Shown here in pieces: positions 8,043 to 16,915 of a DNA stretch of 64,000 nt. The notes below the pieces were generated by a model. That model was not told the origin of the DNA and made no database searches. It worked only from the letters and a program-made list of their open reading frames with translations. This DNA is from Vibrio crassostreae 9ZC13 (GTDB taxonomy: Bacteria > Pseudomonadota > Gammaproteobacteria > Enterobacterales > Vibrionaceae). Location: the NCBI RefSeq assembly GCF_000272045.2, contig NZ_AJYZ02000019.1:1072975-1136974 (forward strand). The letters are read 5' to 3'. The number at the start of each line of letters is the position of its first letter. The stretch's first letter is position 1. The position numbers were made by a program, and so were the translations under genes.

Positions 8043-9299
8043 ATGCAAAACTTTTTCGAGTTCATGCTCGGCTTATTAAAAGAGCCGGCGATCATGGTAG
8101 GTTTAATTGCTTTTATCGGCCTGGTTGCACAAAAAGCAGATGTTTCTACCATTCTAAAAGGCACAATTAAAACCGTAATGGGTTTCCTAATTTTAGGTTT
8201 TGGTGCTGGCGCTCTTGTTGGCGCACTAAATAACTTCTCTGTTGTATTTACTGAAGCATTCGGCGTAAGTGGTGTTATTCCAAATAACGAAGCAATTGTT
8301 GCATTAGCACAAGAAGCATTCGGTTATGAAATGGCTCTAATTATGTTCTTCGCATTCGTTGTGAATATTTTATTGGCTCGTTTAACACCTTTAAAATATA
8401 TTTTCTTAACGGGTCACCACACAATGTTCATGTCTATGCTGGTAGCGGTAATCCTGTCTACAGCTAACATCGAAGGCACTGCTCTCGTTGCAATCGGCTC
8501 GATCATTGTGGGTTCACTGATGGTTATCATGCCTGCACTTGCTCAAAAATACACAGAGAAAGTGATGGGTACTGATCAGTTGGCGATGGGTCACTTCTCA
8601 ACGTTCTCATACTTAGTATCGGGTTACATTGGTAGCAAGTTTGGTGACACTTCAAAATCAACAGAAGACATCAACGTACCTAAAAGCCTAATGTTCCTGC
8701 GTGATACGCCAGTTGCTGTAGCAACAACAATGGCTATCTTCTTTATGTTTGCCTCAATTGTTGCTGGCGGTGACTTTGTTGAAACAGTATCAGGCGGTCA
8801 AAACTGGGTAGTATTCACCTTCATGCAATCTCTTGTGTTTGCCGGTGGTGTTTACATCGTACTGCAAGGTGTGAAGATGCTGATTGCTGAAATCGTTCCT
8901 GCATTCAAAGGTATCTCTGACAAGCTAGTACCGGGCGCAAAACCTGCTCTAGACTGCCCTATGGTATTCCCTGTAGCACCAAACGCGGTACTTATCGGTT
9001 TCCTTTGTTCTTTCGCTGCTGGCCTACTAGCAATGGCAGTTCAAGGCGCGCTTGGCTGGACAATCATTGTAGCTGGCGTCGTTCCACACTTCTTCGTAGG
9101 TGGTGCAGCAGGCGTTTACGGTAATGCGACAGGCGGTCTACGCGGTGCAATTCTCGGTTCATTCACGCAAGGTCTGTGTATCTCTTTCCTACCAATGCTA
9201 CTGCTTCCAGTACTGGGTGGCCTTGGTCTTGAAGCGACAACGTTTGCTGACTTCGACTTCGGCGTTGTTGGTCTTATCCTAGGGTGGATTGTTTCATGA
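8043..9299 (+). CDS. ulaA: PTS EIIC permease, ascorbate (UlaA/SgaT) type
   Basis: A 418-residue inner-membrane protein of about ten or more segments with UlaA/SgaT landmarks: KTVMGFLILGFGAGALV near the N-terminus, TGHHTMFMS in the middle, and VPHFFVGGAAGVYGNATGG. UlaA forms a homodimeric permease distinct from glucose-type IIC proteins, moving the substrate while IIB phosphorylates it. The stop TGA overlaps the ATG of ulaC (ATGA, 9296-9299), which indicates translational coupling. Length is slightly below that of the E. coli protein. Confidence 0.88.
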   Translation: MQNFFEFMLGLLKEPAIMVGLIAFIGLVAQKADVSTILKGTIKTVMGFLILGFGAGALVGALNNFSVVFTEAFGVSGVIPNNEAIVALAQEAFGYEMALIMFFAFVVNILLARLTPLKYIFLTGHHTMFMSMLVAVILSTANIEGTALVAIGSIIVGSLMVIMPALAQKYTEKVMGTDQLAMGHFSTFSYLVSGYIGSKFGDTSKSTEDINVPKSLMFLRDTPVAVATTMAIFFMFASIVAGGDFVETVSGGQNWVVFTFMQSLVFAGGVYIVLQGVKMLIAEIVPAFKGISDKLVPGAKPALDCPMVFPVAPNAVLIGFLCSFAAGLLAMAVQGALGWTIIVAGVVPHFFVGGAAGVYGNATGGLRGAILGSFTQGLCISFLPMLLLPVLGGLGLEATTFADFDFGVVGLILGWIVS

Positions 9300-9745
9300 G
9301 CTTATTCGATTTAATTGGTAACCAAGGCGTTATCATCAACTCTGAAGAGAACCTAACGGTTGATGCTGCGATAGATGTGACCTGTTCAACACTGCTAGCG
9401 AGCAACAAAATCGAAGCAAACTATGTTGAAGCTATCAAGCAAAAACACAAGGATATTGGCGCGTACTATGTTCTAGCACCAAAGATTGCGATGCCTCATG
9501 CTCGCCCTGAAGATGGTGTGAACGAAGCATCACTGCAAGTAACGGTATTCAAGAAGGGTGTTGATTTAGAGTCAGAAGACAACGGTGACGTTTACCTTTC
9601 GATTACTCTGGCAGCGATGGACTCAGATAGCCACATCCATACGATTATGGCGCTATCAGAGTTGTTCCAAAATGATAATGACATTGATGCCATCATCGCA
9701 GCGGAAACTGAGCAAGCGATCATCGAGATCTTAAAGCGATACTAA
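9296..9745 (+). CDS. ulaC: PTS EIIA component, ascorbate/mannitol-fructose type
   Basis: A 149-residue protein with the PTS IIA type 2 phosphohistidine motif IAMPHARPEDGV, preceded by the usual helical N-terminus. It carries phosphate from HPr to the partner IIB. ATG 9296 is chosen over the GTG at 9284 because it overlaps the ulaA stop (ATGA) and AGGGTGG lies 8 nt upstream. It is the last gene of the operon, with a terminator 36 bp downstream. Confidence 0.87.
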   Translation: MSLFDLIGNQGVIINSEENLTVDAAIDVTCSTLLASNKIEANYVEAIKQKHKDIGAYYVLAPKIAMPHARPEDGVNEASLQVTVFKKGVDLESEDNGDVYLSITLAAMDSDSHIHTIMALSELFQNDNDIDAIIAAETEQAIIEILKRY

Positions 9746-9780
9746 TCTCGATCTAAAAATCCTGATAAGCCCCCATTAAA

Positions 9781-9808
9781 AAAAGCTATAGCCTCGGCTA
9801 TCGCTTTT
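9781..9808 (+). terminator. Terminator of the ascorbate-type PTS operon
   Basis: AAAAGCTATAGCC and GGCTATCGCTTTT form a stem with one mismatch and a 2-nt gap, flanked by A- and T-runs. It is about 35 bp after the ulaC stop. Confidence 0.8.
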
Positions 9809-9879
9809 CTGTTTCTGGTGTTTAGTCATTTCGACCGAGTATGAGTTTAGGCGTCACACCTCGAAAGCATTCAGTGGCG

Positions 9880-11145
9880 TTAAAACGCGTACATTCGTTT
9901 GTCTGTCGATAATTCAAAGCAATATTGCGCGTGTTTATTAAGGCACTCAAACACTTCTCGATCCAACTTAAAGTTATCAACGTGGTCCCTCAAAATAGCG
10001 AGAGTCTCTTCTAACGTCATGCCTCCACGATAAGGTCGAGACTGAGTTAGCGCTTGAAACACATCCACCACAGCAACAATTCGACTGGGTTGATCCAACT
10101 CTTCCGCCGTTTTTTCCATTGGGTAACCCGAACCATCTAACCTTTCATGGTGATTAGATGCCCACTGACAAACCTGAGGTGAACTGAACAACTCCTGCAA
10201 TGCGAATCGAGTGTCCGTTGCATGGCGTTTAATACAGCAATACTCTTCTTCAGTGAGTAAATCCGGCTTATGCAGAATGTCATTAGGGGTTTGCAGTTTA
10301 CCGATATCATGGACTAACCCAGCCAGATAGAGTTTGCGCTGAGTGGTGTAGGAATAACCCAGCTGTTTGGCGAGGTATTCTGAAAGCTGCCCAACCCTTA
10401 AAGAGTGCTTAAAGGTAAACGAACTTTTGGTATCAACAACATTGGCGATAAACTCGGCAAAGGCCACCGTCTCATCCAGCGACATTTGCTGGGAGAAAAA
10501 TGGCACAGGTTCAAAGTTATCCCTCATGTTCTCGATGTATGGAATCTCCATAGAAAACCAGAAGTCATCCAAATCAACCAACTCGCACATGTGTTGCACA
10601 AGGTTGGTTTCGAACATCTCATCCGCTTGTTCAGTCAAACGTTCAATGATGCTCGCTTTGCCATCTGGTGTTAGGTTTCCATAACGATCAGAAGAGGTTA
10701 TGCCGTATAGATAATCGACTCTATCGGCAAGCATCACGATGGCAGCTAGTTCTCTTTCTAACTCGCTGATATGAATAGCCCTTAGCTCAGACCACGGAGT
10801 ATGGTGATAAAGAACCGGCTTAGCGAATATAGAAAGAACTGGGCACTCTTTTAATATTTGGTAGCCCTTTTGACAATGGTGATAGCTTGAGTCAGGTACA
10901 AACCCAGACGTTAAACTGAGCTGTTCATCAATTTGCGAGACACCACAGTCGTGAATCAAGCCTAACGAAAACGCGAGCTGCGCTTGCTCTTCTTCCCACC
11001 CCACACTCAGAGCACATCGATACGCGATATAGCCCACTCTCTGTCCATGATTTTTACTTTCGAAACCGACGTTATCAAGCGCCTTAGCAATACCGAATAG
11101 AGCCTTCCTTAAGTCCACGGTCACGTCCTGGCAATGTTGATTCAT
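9880..11145 (-). CDS. HD-GYP-type c-di-GMP phosphodiesterase with two HD domains
   Basis: A 421-residue soluble protein. The C-terminal half is an HD-GYP domain: HD at 279-280 in VHDIGK, and HHERLDGSGYP at about 332-342. HD-GYP enzymes hydrolyse c-di-GMP. The N-terminal half (about 30-200) is a second HD-fold domain with its own candidate metal ligands (H34, H65-D66, H89, H114 and D141). Both domains look metal-competent, whereas such N-terminal copies are often degenerate. No transmembrane or receiver domain is present. It is monocistronic and flanked by terminators. Confidence 0.9.
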   Translation of the reverse strand: MNQHCQDVTVDLRKALFGIAKALDNVGFESKNHGQRVGYIAYRCALSVGWEEEQAQLAFSLGLIHDCGVSQIDEQLSLTSGFVPDSSYHHCQKGYQILKECPVLSIFAKPVLYHHTPWSELRAIHISELERELAAIVMLADRVDYLYGITSSDRYGNLTPDGKASIIERLTEQADEMFETNLVQHMCELVDLDDFWFSMEIPYIENMRDNFEPVPFFSQQMSLDETVAFAEFIANVVDTKSSFTFKHSLRVGQLSEYLAKQLGYSYTTQRKLYLAGLVHDIGKLQTPNDILHKPDLLTEEEYCCIKRHATDTRFALQELFSSPQVCQWASNHHERLDGSGYPMEKTAEELDQPSRIVAVVDVFQALTQSRPYRGGMTLEETLAILRDHVDNFKLDREVFECLNKHAQYCFELSTDKRMYAF

Positions 11146-11371
11146 TATTTAAGCCTAGCATTTTTATATTTTTTATATATTTAGGCCGCTAATACTAATG
11201 CATAGCTAATGATTATATACACAACTATTGTAAGGTTTAATGAGTTTCGTGATAGAACCAACGTATCACGAAAAATCCGTGCTACAAATGGTTGCATATT
11301 AAAAATCATACGACATTATAGCCTGCCGACTAAGATTCGCTTAAATAAGCAGCCATAAGAAAAGGAAAGAC

Positions 11372-11908
11372 ATGTTTAAAACGGTTATCGACAACGAACT
11401 CTCCATCGCATTGGTTGAAGAGAGCTTCGCTTCTCACTACGCGGAAATCTCACAAAGCCAGAATGAGTACCTAAGTCAATGGCTCGTGTGGCCGCCACAT
11501 TGTAAAACCGAGCAAGACTTTAGGATCTTCATCCAACGCTCGCTACACGATTATGCCGAAGGTAAAAGCATGACTTGTGCAATCGTGTATCAAGACAAGG
11601 TCGTCGGTAACTGCAGTTTCAATACTATTGATCATGATAAGCAAAAGGTGACGATAGGTTATTGGTTATCTGAGACATACCAAGGAAAGGGGATTGTGAC
11701 GCGCGTTGTCCAGAAGCTGATTGATATTGCTTTCAATGAGTTAGATATGGAAAAGGTAGAGATATCAGCCGCAACCGGTAACCAAAGCAGCCGTAAGGTT
11801 TGTGAGCGCTTACATTTCACGTTAGAAGGTATCATCACGCGTAACGAAAACTTGAATGGTCGCATCATTGACCACGCTATTTATGGCCTTCATCGCTCTA
11901 AGCTCTAA
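11372..11908 (+). CDS. GNAT acetyltransferase, RimJ/RimL type
   Basis: A 178-residue cytoplasmic protein with the RimJ/RimL GNAT pattern: WLVWPP near the N-terminus, GNCSFNTID, then the acetyl-CoA loop YWLSETYQGKGIVTRVVQ, and NQSSRKVCERLHFTLEG. Family members acetylate ribosomal protein N-termini or detoxify small amines; the substrate here is unknown. An AAAGGAAAG ribosome site lies before ATG 11372. The stop codon lies inside a four-copy 7-bp repeat, so the C-terminal residues depend on repeat number. Confidence 0.85.
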   Translation: MFKTVIDNELSIALVEESFASHYAEISQSQNEYLSQWLVWPPHCKTEQDFRIFIQRSLHDYAEGKSMTCAIVYQDKVVGNCSFNTIDHDKQKVTIGYWLSETYQGKGIVTRVVQKLIDIAFNELDMEKVEISAATGNQSSRKVCERLHFTLEGIITRNENLNGRIIDHAIYGLHRSKL

Positions 11909-11922
11909 GCTCTAAGCTCTAA
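11895..11922 (+). repeat. Four tandem GCTCTAA heptamers across a stop codon
   Basis: Four perfect GCTCTAA units (11895-11922) cover the last codons and the TAA stop of the acetyltransferase gene. Seven is not a multiple of three, so gain or loss of a unit shifts the C-terminal frame. Confidence 0.9.
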
Positions 11923-11966
11923 GCAGTAGTACTAAGAAGTCACTAGCTTGTAAATCGGAATATGAA

Positions 11967-11993
11967 AAAGCCACGGTATTAGTCCGTGGCTTT
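11967..11993 (+). terminator. Terminator after the RimL-like gene
   Basis: AAAGCCACGG pairs perfectly with CCGTGGCTTT around a 7-nt loop, with A5 upstream and a T-rich tail. It can also serve the leftward histidine kinase gene. Confidence 0.85.
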
Positions 11994-12031
11994 GTTATTT
12001 GACGAGCCTGAAGAGTTCTTAAAGCTACAGT

Positions 12032-13381
12032 TTATGCGATCTTAGGAATCACGATACTGAACTTGGCACCACCATGGTTGCTGTCGTCGATTTTGATATC
12101 CCAAGAAAGTTTTTTAGCCGCCGATAGAGCAATCGCGAGGCCCAACCCCAATCCACCGTTGGTCGACGTTCTGCTTGAGTCTAGTCGAGAGAACGGAAGG
12201 AATACCTCATCACGCCTATTCTCTGGTATTCCAGAACCATTGTCTTCAATCACCACCAGCCAGTTTTCTGAGTTCTCATCCAGCGTCATCCACACTTTGT
12301 CTTGTGTGTAATTACCCGCATTCTTGAGAACGTTATCGAACACCAAGCGTGCCATTGAGCAATCACACTTAATCTTGCACTCTAGCTGTACCTTAGATTC
12401 AAAGGTGGCATTGTCTAGTTTCGAGTAACGAATTCGGTCTAGGCAATACTCACGAAGATCGGAGGTCACTTTAACGAGCTCAAAGAAAGAGTTATCCATG
12501 ACATTCAACTTCGACAGCATGATGATTTCTGACGTGAGCTCGTTGATATCCTCAATGTAGGTATCAATGTCATCGAAAAGAACCTGATGATTATCGGGGG
12601 CTCCCCTTCTTAGGATATCGGTCGCCAGTTGAATACGACTTAGCGGAGTTCGTACTTCGTGTGGGATAGCTTGAGCGAAAATATGACTTTGTTTTACTTT
12701 GCTTTCGATCTCTTCAGCCATGAAGTTAAAACTGCTAGCCAAATCAGAAACAGGATGGATGTCGTCCATGTCAGATCGAGTACTAAGCTTGCCCTTACCA
12801 AACTGTTTCTGCTTCTCGACGAGCAACTCTATTCTTTCTTGAAAACGCCTCACAGGTAAGTAAACACTTGCTCCAATCGCCACAATCACAGCCAACAACA
12901 GCCCTAACAAAAAGTGTCGTTCTGAGTCTTCGTACCATTCAATGTCAGGAGAGAAAAAGTCCCCTACCTCACTGAACCCAAAACTGAATTTAGAGTTTGG
13001 TAGCTGAAACACGGTCGAATAGAGGTTGTCATCACTTAGATATATCGGCACACCGTTTAAGGTTGTGTATAACTCACATTGTTGGCAAGGCGCCTCGCCC
13101 GACCAATTCTCCAACAGGCGTAAATTGAAGATATAAAATTGTTGGTAGCCTGTTCTATCGAGCTCTTTATAGAGTGAGTTTTCTTGATTGTGTTGACGAA
13201 CATACTGCTCCGCAAAGTAGATGCCATCATTGAGGAAGGTTTCGATCTCGGTGCGTCGCATGTACCCCTCACCAAGGTTCAAGAACAAAAATATCGTTGC
13301 CGACATCCCAGTCACAATCCCAAGGTATAAGCGAGCAAACATCGAAACCGAGCGAAGCTTCGTAGCAATGAACTTACGCAA
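12032..13381 (-). CDS. Sensor histidine kinase (RstB-like architecture)
   Basis: A 449-residue membrane kinase with TM1 about 17-35, a periplasmic region about 40-155, TM2 about 157-176 and HAMP about 177-230. The H-box AIPHEVRTPLSRIQ carries the phosphorylated His241. ATPase boxes follow: N (VFDNVLKNAGNY), G1 (EDNGSGIP) and F/G2 (FLPFSRLD, GGLGLGLAIALS). The periplasmic domain has a CQQC pair (Cys99, Cys102), which could respond to redox or metal. The start overlaps the end of the regulator gene by 8 bp, so the two are translationally coupled. The signal is unknown. Confidence 0.9.
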   Translation of the reverse strand: MRKFIATKLRSVSMFARLYLGIVTGMSATIFLFLNLGEGYMRRTEIETFLNDGIYFAEQYVRQHNQENSLYKELDRTGYQQFYIFNLRLLENWSGEAPCQQCELYTTLNGVPIYLSDDNLYSTVFQLPNSKFSFGFSEVGDFFSPDIEWYEDSERHFLLGLLLAVIVAIGASVYLPVRRFQERIELLVEKQKQFGKGKLSTRSDMDDIHPVSDLASSFNFMAEEIESKVKQSHIFAQAIPHEVRTPLSRIQLATDILRRGAPDNHQVLFDDIDTYIEDINELTSEIIMLSKLNVMDNSFFELVKVTSDLREYCLDRIRYSKLDNATFESKVQLECKIKCDCSMARLVFDNVLKNAGNYTQDKVWMTLDENSENWLVVIEDNGSGIPENRRDEVFLPFSRLDSSRTSTNGGLGLGLAIALSAAKKLSWDIKIDDSNHGGAKFSIVIPKIA

Positions 13382-14063
13382 CCAGCATGTACCCCTTGTT
13401 GCGAACCGTACGAATCAACTGTTTGTCTTTTGCGTGAATGCGCAGCTTTCGGCGTAACCCAGACACGCGCATATCAATCGAGCGGTCGTTGAACGCGTAA
13501 TCTATCCCTCTAAATAACTGACAGCACTGGTCTCGAGTCACGACCTGACAGATGTTATTAACGAGAAGGTTTAAGATTTCAAATTCAGCAGAAGTAAGCT
13601 TGAGGTTTTGGCCGTAGAGCGTGGCACTTTGAGCAGAGCTGTTGATTACAATATCGCACTGTTTTTCAGCCGTAGTTTCTTGCGCAGTTTTTACGGGAGT
13701 CGCTCGACGCAATAACGCTTCAATTCGCGCTAACAAGGCATGGCCACGAATCGGTTTGGCAACGTAATCGTCCGCACCAAATTTAAACAAGCTGACCTCG
13801 CTCATTTCATCGGCGGAAGCCGTTAGCACTAAAATCATTCCATTGTAAAACTCACGGGCTTGACGGCAAATTTGCGCGCCGCTCATCCCTGGAAGCATCA
13901 AGTCCAACAGCACTAAATCAGGTTCAATACTACGGATCGCTTCAAGTGCCAAGTTCCCTTCATGAACAACGCTAACATTGTAACCTTCAGCTTCGAGGTA
14001 AAGCGTCGTTAGACGAGCTATCTCTTGGTCATCTTCAACAATGAGCACTTTGGTTTTCGACAT
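13374..14063 (-). CDS. OmpR/PhoB-family response regulator (RstA-like)
   Basis: A 229-residue regulator. The receiver domain has an acidic pocket (E10-D12), phospho-acceptor Asp54 in LVLLDLMLPG, and Lys103 in the VAKP loop. The C-terminal winged helix ends in NDRSIDMRVSGLRRKLR and VRNKGYMLV, of the OmpR/PhoB type and most like RstA. It binds DNA as a dimer when phosphorylated by the downstream kinase. ATG 14063 is preferred because the start three codons upstream adds residues not expected in the family. Target genes cannot be inferred. Confidence 0.9.
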   Translation of the reverse strand: MSKTKVLIVEDDQEIARLTTLYLEAEGYNVSVVHEGNLALEAIRSIEPDLVLLDLMLPGMSGAQICRQAREFYNGMILVLTASADEMSEVSLFKFGADDYVAKPIRGHALLARIEALLRRATPVKTAQETTAEKQCDIVINSSAQSATLYGQNLKLTSAEFEILNLLVNNICQVVTRDQCCQLFRGIDYAFNDRSIDMRVSGLRRKLRIHAKDKQLIRTVRNKGYMLVA

Positions 14064-14125
14064 TCCTATCACCAGTATTTATTAAAAGCGAAGGCAGTAT
14101 ATATACTGGTCATAGATCATCAATA

Positions 14126-15350
14126 TTGGAATCAGAGCCCTACATTTACCGTACGCAAAACATAGTAATCACTTTTGTACATACACGTTTACAGAATAGA
14201 GAACCAACAACCGGTGCGCCTTGGTTTATCAAGGTTTCCTCCTTCAGAGCACACCATTTTGATGTGCAAGGAAAGTGGCTCTTTGATAAAAGCGAACTAC
14301 TGTTAAACCTAACCTGTACAACTAAGCAAAAAGAGAAGCTGATAAAAGCTAGATACAACGCAGAACACGACTGTTTAACGGAGCTTTATAATCGCCGTGG
14401 CATCACCAACCTTCTAGAAACCAGCATTGCCTATCGCTCACCGTTTGAATTGATGTTTGTCGATCTTGATGGCTTCAAATTAGTAAATGACACTTATGGG
14501 CACACTGTCGGAGACCAACTACTAAAACAGGTTGGTGAGCGTCTAAAACAGCTGGTAGATGAGAAGTGTATGATTGGGCGATTTGGTGGCGACGAATTCA
14601 TTGTGATTGCCCACACCTGCCGAAATCAAAATATCCCACTACCAACCGATCATGAACACCAACAGCGACAAGGTGAAAGGGTTTGAAGCCTTTCTTCGAT
14701 GGTCAGACAAAGAGCTAGGTAACATAGGCCCTGATGAGTTTATTAGCTTAGCGGAGGAGACGGGGCAGATTGTACCGCTCGGGAAATGGGTTCTGAACTC
14801 TGCACTCAAACAGCTATCGATATGGCAACGTGAGTTTGATAGTGAGTTGATGATGAGTATCAATATTTCGAGTATTCAGATGCACGCGACCTTTGCCGAG
14901 CAGCTATTAGCAATGTTGAACTTCTACAATATCCAACCTCAAAGCATCGCCCTTGAGATCACCGAATCTTCCATGATCTTCAAGCATGGTGAAGTCAGGC
15001 AAGCGTTAAGCGATATTTCTAAATTGGGCGTAGAGCTTCACCTTGATGACTTTGGCACAGGCTACTCGTCACTGTCGATGTTGCATGACTTACCGATTAG
15101 CACCGTGAAACTCGATAAAAGCTTCGTCCACGGTTCACACAAAGGGAGCAAAGCGATTGTCCAAGCCACCCATGCTATCTGTGAAAAATTGGGGCTAAAA
15201 GTGGTTGCTGAAGGTGTCGAAACCGAAACGCAAAAAGCGTTCTTAATCGATTGTGGATACCAGTATCTTCAGGGATTTTTATTTAGTAAACCAATTCCCT
15301 CAAATGAAGTCGAAAGTCAGTTTTTGAATGGTCGACAATCCTACAATTAA
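14126..15350 (+). pseudogene. Decayed GGDEF-EAL gene: 5' truncated, internal deletion and frameshift
   Basis: The first part (about 14126-14686) encodes a partial sensor end (HHFDVQGKW) and a GGDEF domain up to FGGDEFIVIAHTC. The frame then leaves homology, and the rest of the GGDEF domain is missing. EAL homology resumes at about 14616 in another frame with ISHYQPIMNTNSDKVKGFEAFLRW and runs to 15350. In the EAL part the catalytic set is intact (E in EAFL, N in INIS, E in LEITES, DD in LDDFGTG, K in KLDK, E in EGVET, Q in LQG). There is no ATG or ribosome site at the 5' end. The full-length bifunctional enzyme is lost. An EAL-only product from ATG 14607 is possible, but it lacks the first helix. 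Confidence 0.75.
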
Positions 15351-15600
15351 AGACTTATTTATCAATAAATTAAGTCGTTTGAATACTTCCTAAACAATCG
15401 GCTGCTGTGGGTGTGTACGCTTACGTATGCTTACATAGCGTTTAACAGTAAGAGGAAATAATTAAGCTATTGTTTATAAAGAAAATTACTTAGAAATTCA
15501 CACAATAAAACACCAAACCATTATACCCACTAATTGTAATGACTTTGGTATTTAGATTACCCTCATTCCGTCCCTTTAGCAGAGTAAATAATCGGTAACC

Positions 15601-16080
15601 ATGAACAGACAAAACGGCTTCACTCTTTTAGAACTCATCATCTCTGTATTAATTTTAGCGATCGTTTCGGCGACAGCTATGGTCAAGTTCTTAGACGTTC
15701 AAGGAAGTGCTCGGGCGAGTAAAATACATGATGTGGCTGGTAACCTTCGCACGGGTATCGATATGATCTACGCGAAGTCAGCGATTGCTGGCGTTGAGGA
15801 TGAGTGCAACTATGTTGAAAAGACGGAGATTGAGACCTACTACGTTTGTCATGGTTACCCAATCGCCTATGTTGACTCACTAAGAAGACTGCTCAATATC
15901 GACGCAACAGAGCTTCATGTCATCAACAAAGAAGTAGACTCTGGCAGCAATGCAGAAAGAGTAGCCGCCATCTCTTTCGACACCGAAAACTACACCTATT
16001 CGCCAGAAGGAGACTTTTGTCAGGTGCTTTATCAGCCAGAAAAAGAACCACAGATCGTGGTGCTTGATGGTGCATGTTAA
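15601..16080 (+). CDS. Type IV pilin-like protein (prepilin)
   Basis: A 159-residue protein with a canonical prepilin leader: short basic MNRQNG, cleavage before FTLLELI with Glu at mature position 5, then one hydrophobic helix to about residue 28. The family forms pilus or pseudopilus fibres after processing by prepilin peptidase. Cys residues near the C-terminus (GDFCQV and the final DGAC) could form the usual disulfide loop, and another pair lies in DECNYV/YYVCHGY. It resembles MSHA-type minor pilins more than PilA. No assembly genes are nearby, so this is an orphan. Confidence 0.85.
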   Translation: MNRQNGFTLLELIISVLILAIVSATAMVKFLDVQGSARASKIHDVAGNLRTGIDMIYAKSAIAGVEDECNYVEKTEIETYYVCHGYPIAYVDSLRRLLNIDATELHVINKEVDSGSNAERVAAISFDTENYTYSPEGDFCQVLYQPEKEPQIVVLDGAC

Positions 16081-16915
16081 ATACTCAACGATTGCACGCT
16101 TCCATAGTTAACACAAAGCCACCGCAACAGATCTTTGAATATCATGTGGTTACGCTAACATTTGCTCAAAAATAACACTAATTGATCTAACTTGCTGCTG
16201 CTTATACTTTTAGGCAGTGCTCATGGTATAACACCAACCTCACTCATATCTTATTTTCATCACTAGCCGACTAATATTTACATAGACACATATTTGATAC
16301 ATATGTCAATAATAATTCAATTAAAATTCTTTAATCAACACATCATGATAAAAATCATCCTTTCCCTATTTTAAATATCCCACCTTAAAGTTTAATTATT
16401 TAAATTTCGTAACAGAATAAATTAAAGTCAATCATTCAACAAATATAATTAATTCTATCATTGATTACTTTAATTAAATCACCAAAACAATACGCCACAT
16501 AAATTATATTAATATCACATAAAATGACATAATTTAATTTTATCATGAAAAATTATGATAAATCTCACACATCGATAAACCGAATGAATACCATCAGAAG
16601 CTACATTAGAAACCTCTAAATCCAGTCGCTAAACCTACCGCGTAGAAGCTGTGAAATGGATAAATACCAAAACAAATGGATAAATCCCCCTTACCCCTTG
16701 TAAATCATTGGCTTTCATTTATAAATTCAACATTTGGGTGAACATCTCCATAACCTTTCATTAAAGCCCAAATTCTGCGATTAGTATCAACATCTTGAGA
16801 TAAAATGGTGACATTTTGGTTATATTATTTAGATCGAACTCTTGTGTTGAATGAAAATCCCAGCCATCACATATCCATCACACAAATATAATAACTATCG
16901 CTTAGGAGTTAAGCT
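16081..16915. other. 835-bp AT-rich intergenic region
   Basis: No credible gene is visible. From about 16240 the sequence is markedly AT-richer than its surroundings. An 8-bp inverted repeat TTTATCAT/ATGATAAA lies at 16539-16562, and two copies of AAATGGATAAAT at 16654-16665 and 16674-16685 are spaced by 20 bp, about two helical turns. These are candidate operator elements for the winged-helix/EAL gene that follows. The composition suggests H-NS-type silencing, an inference. Confidence 0.6.

Noticed and set aside
10367..10684. Overlapping frames opposite the HD-GYP gene
   Set aside because: Both are antisense to a clearly conserved coding region and have no independent support.
14607..15350. 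Stand-alone EAL phosphodiesterase gene
   Set aside because: Fusion to GGDEF sequence upstream in another frame and loss of the first EAL helix show that it is part of a damaged larger gene.
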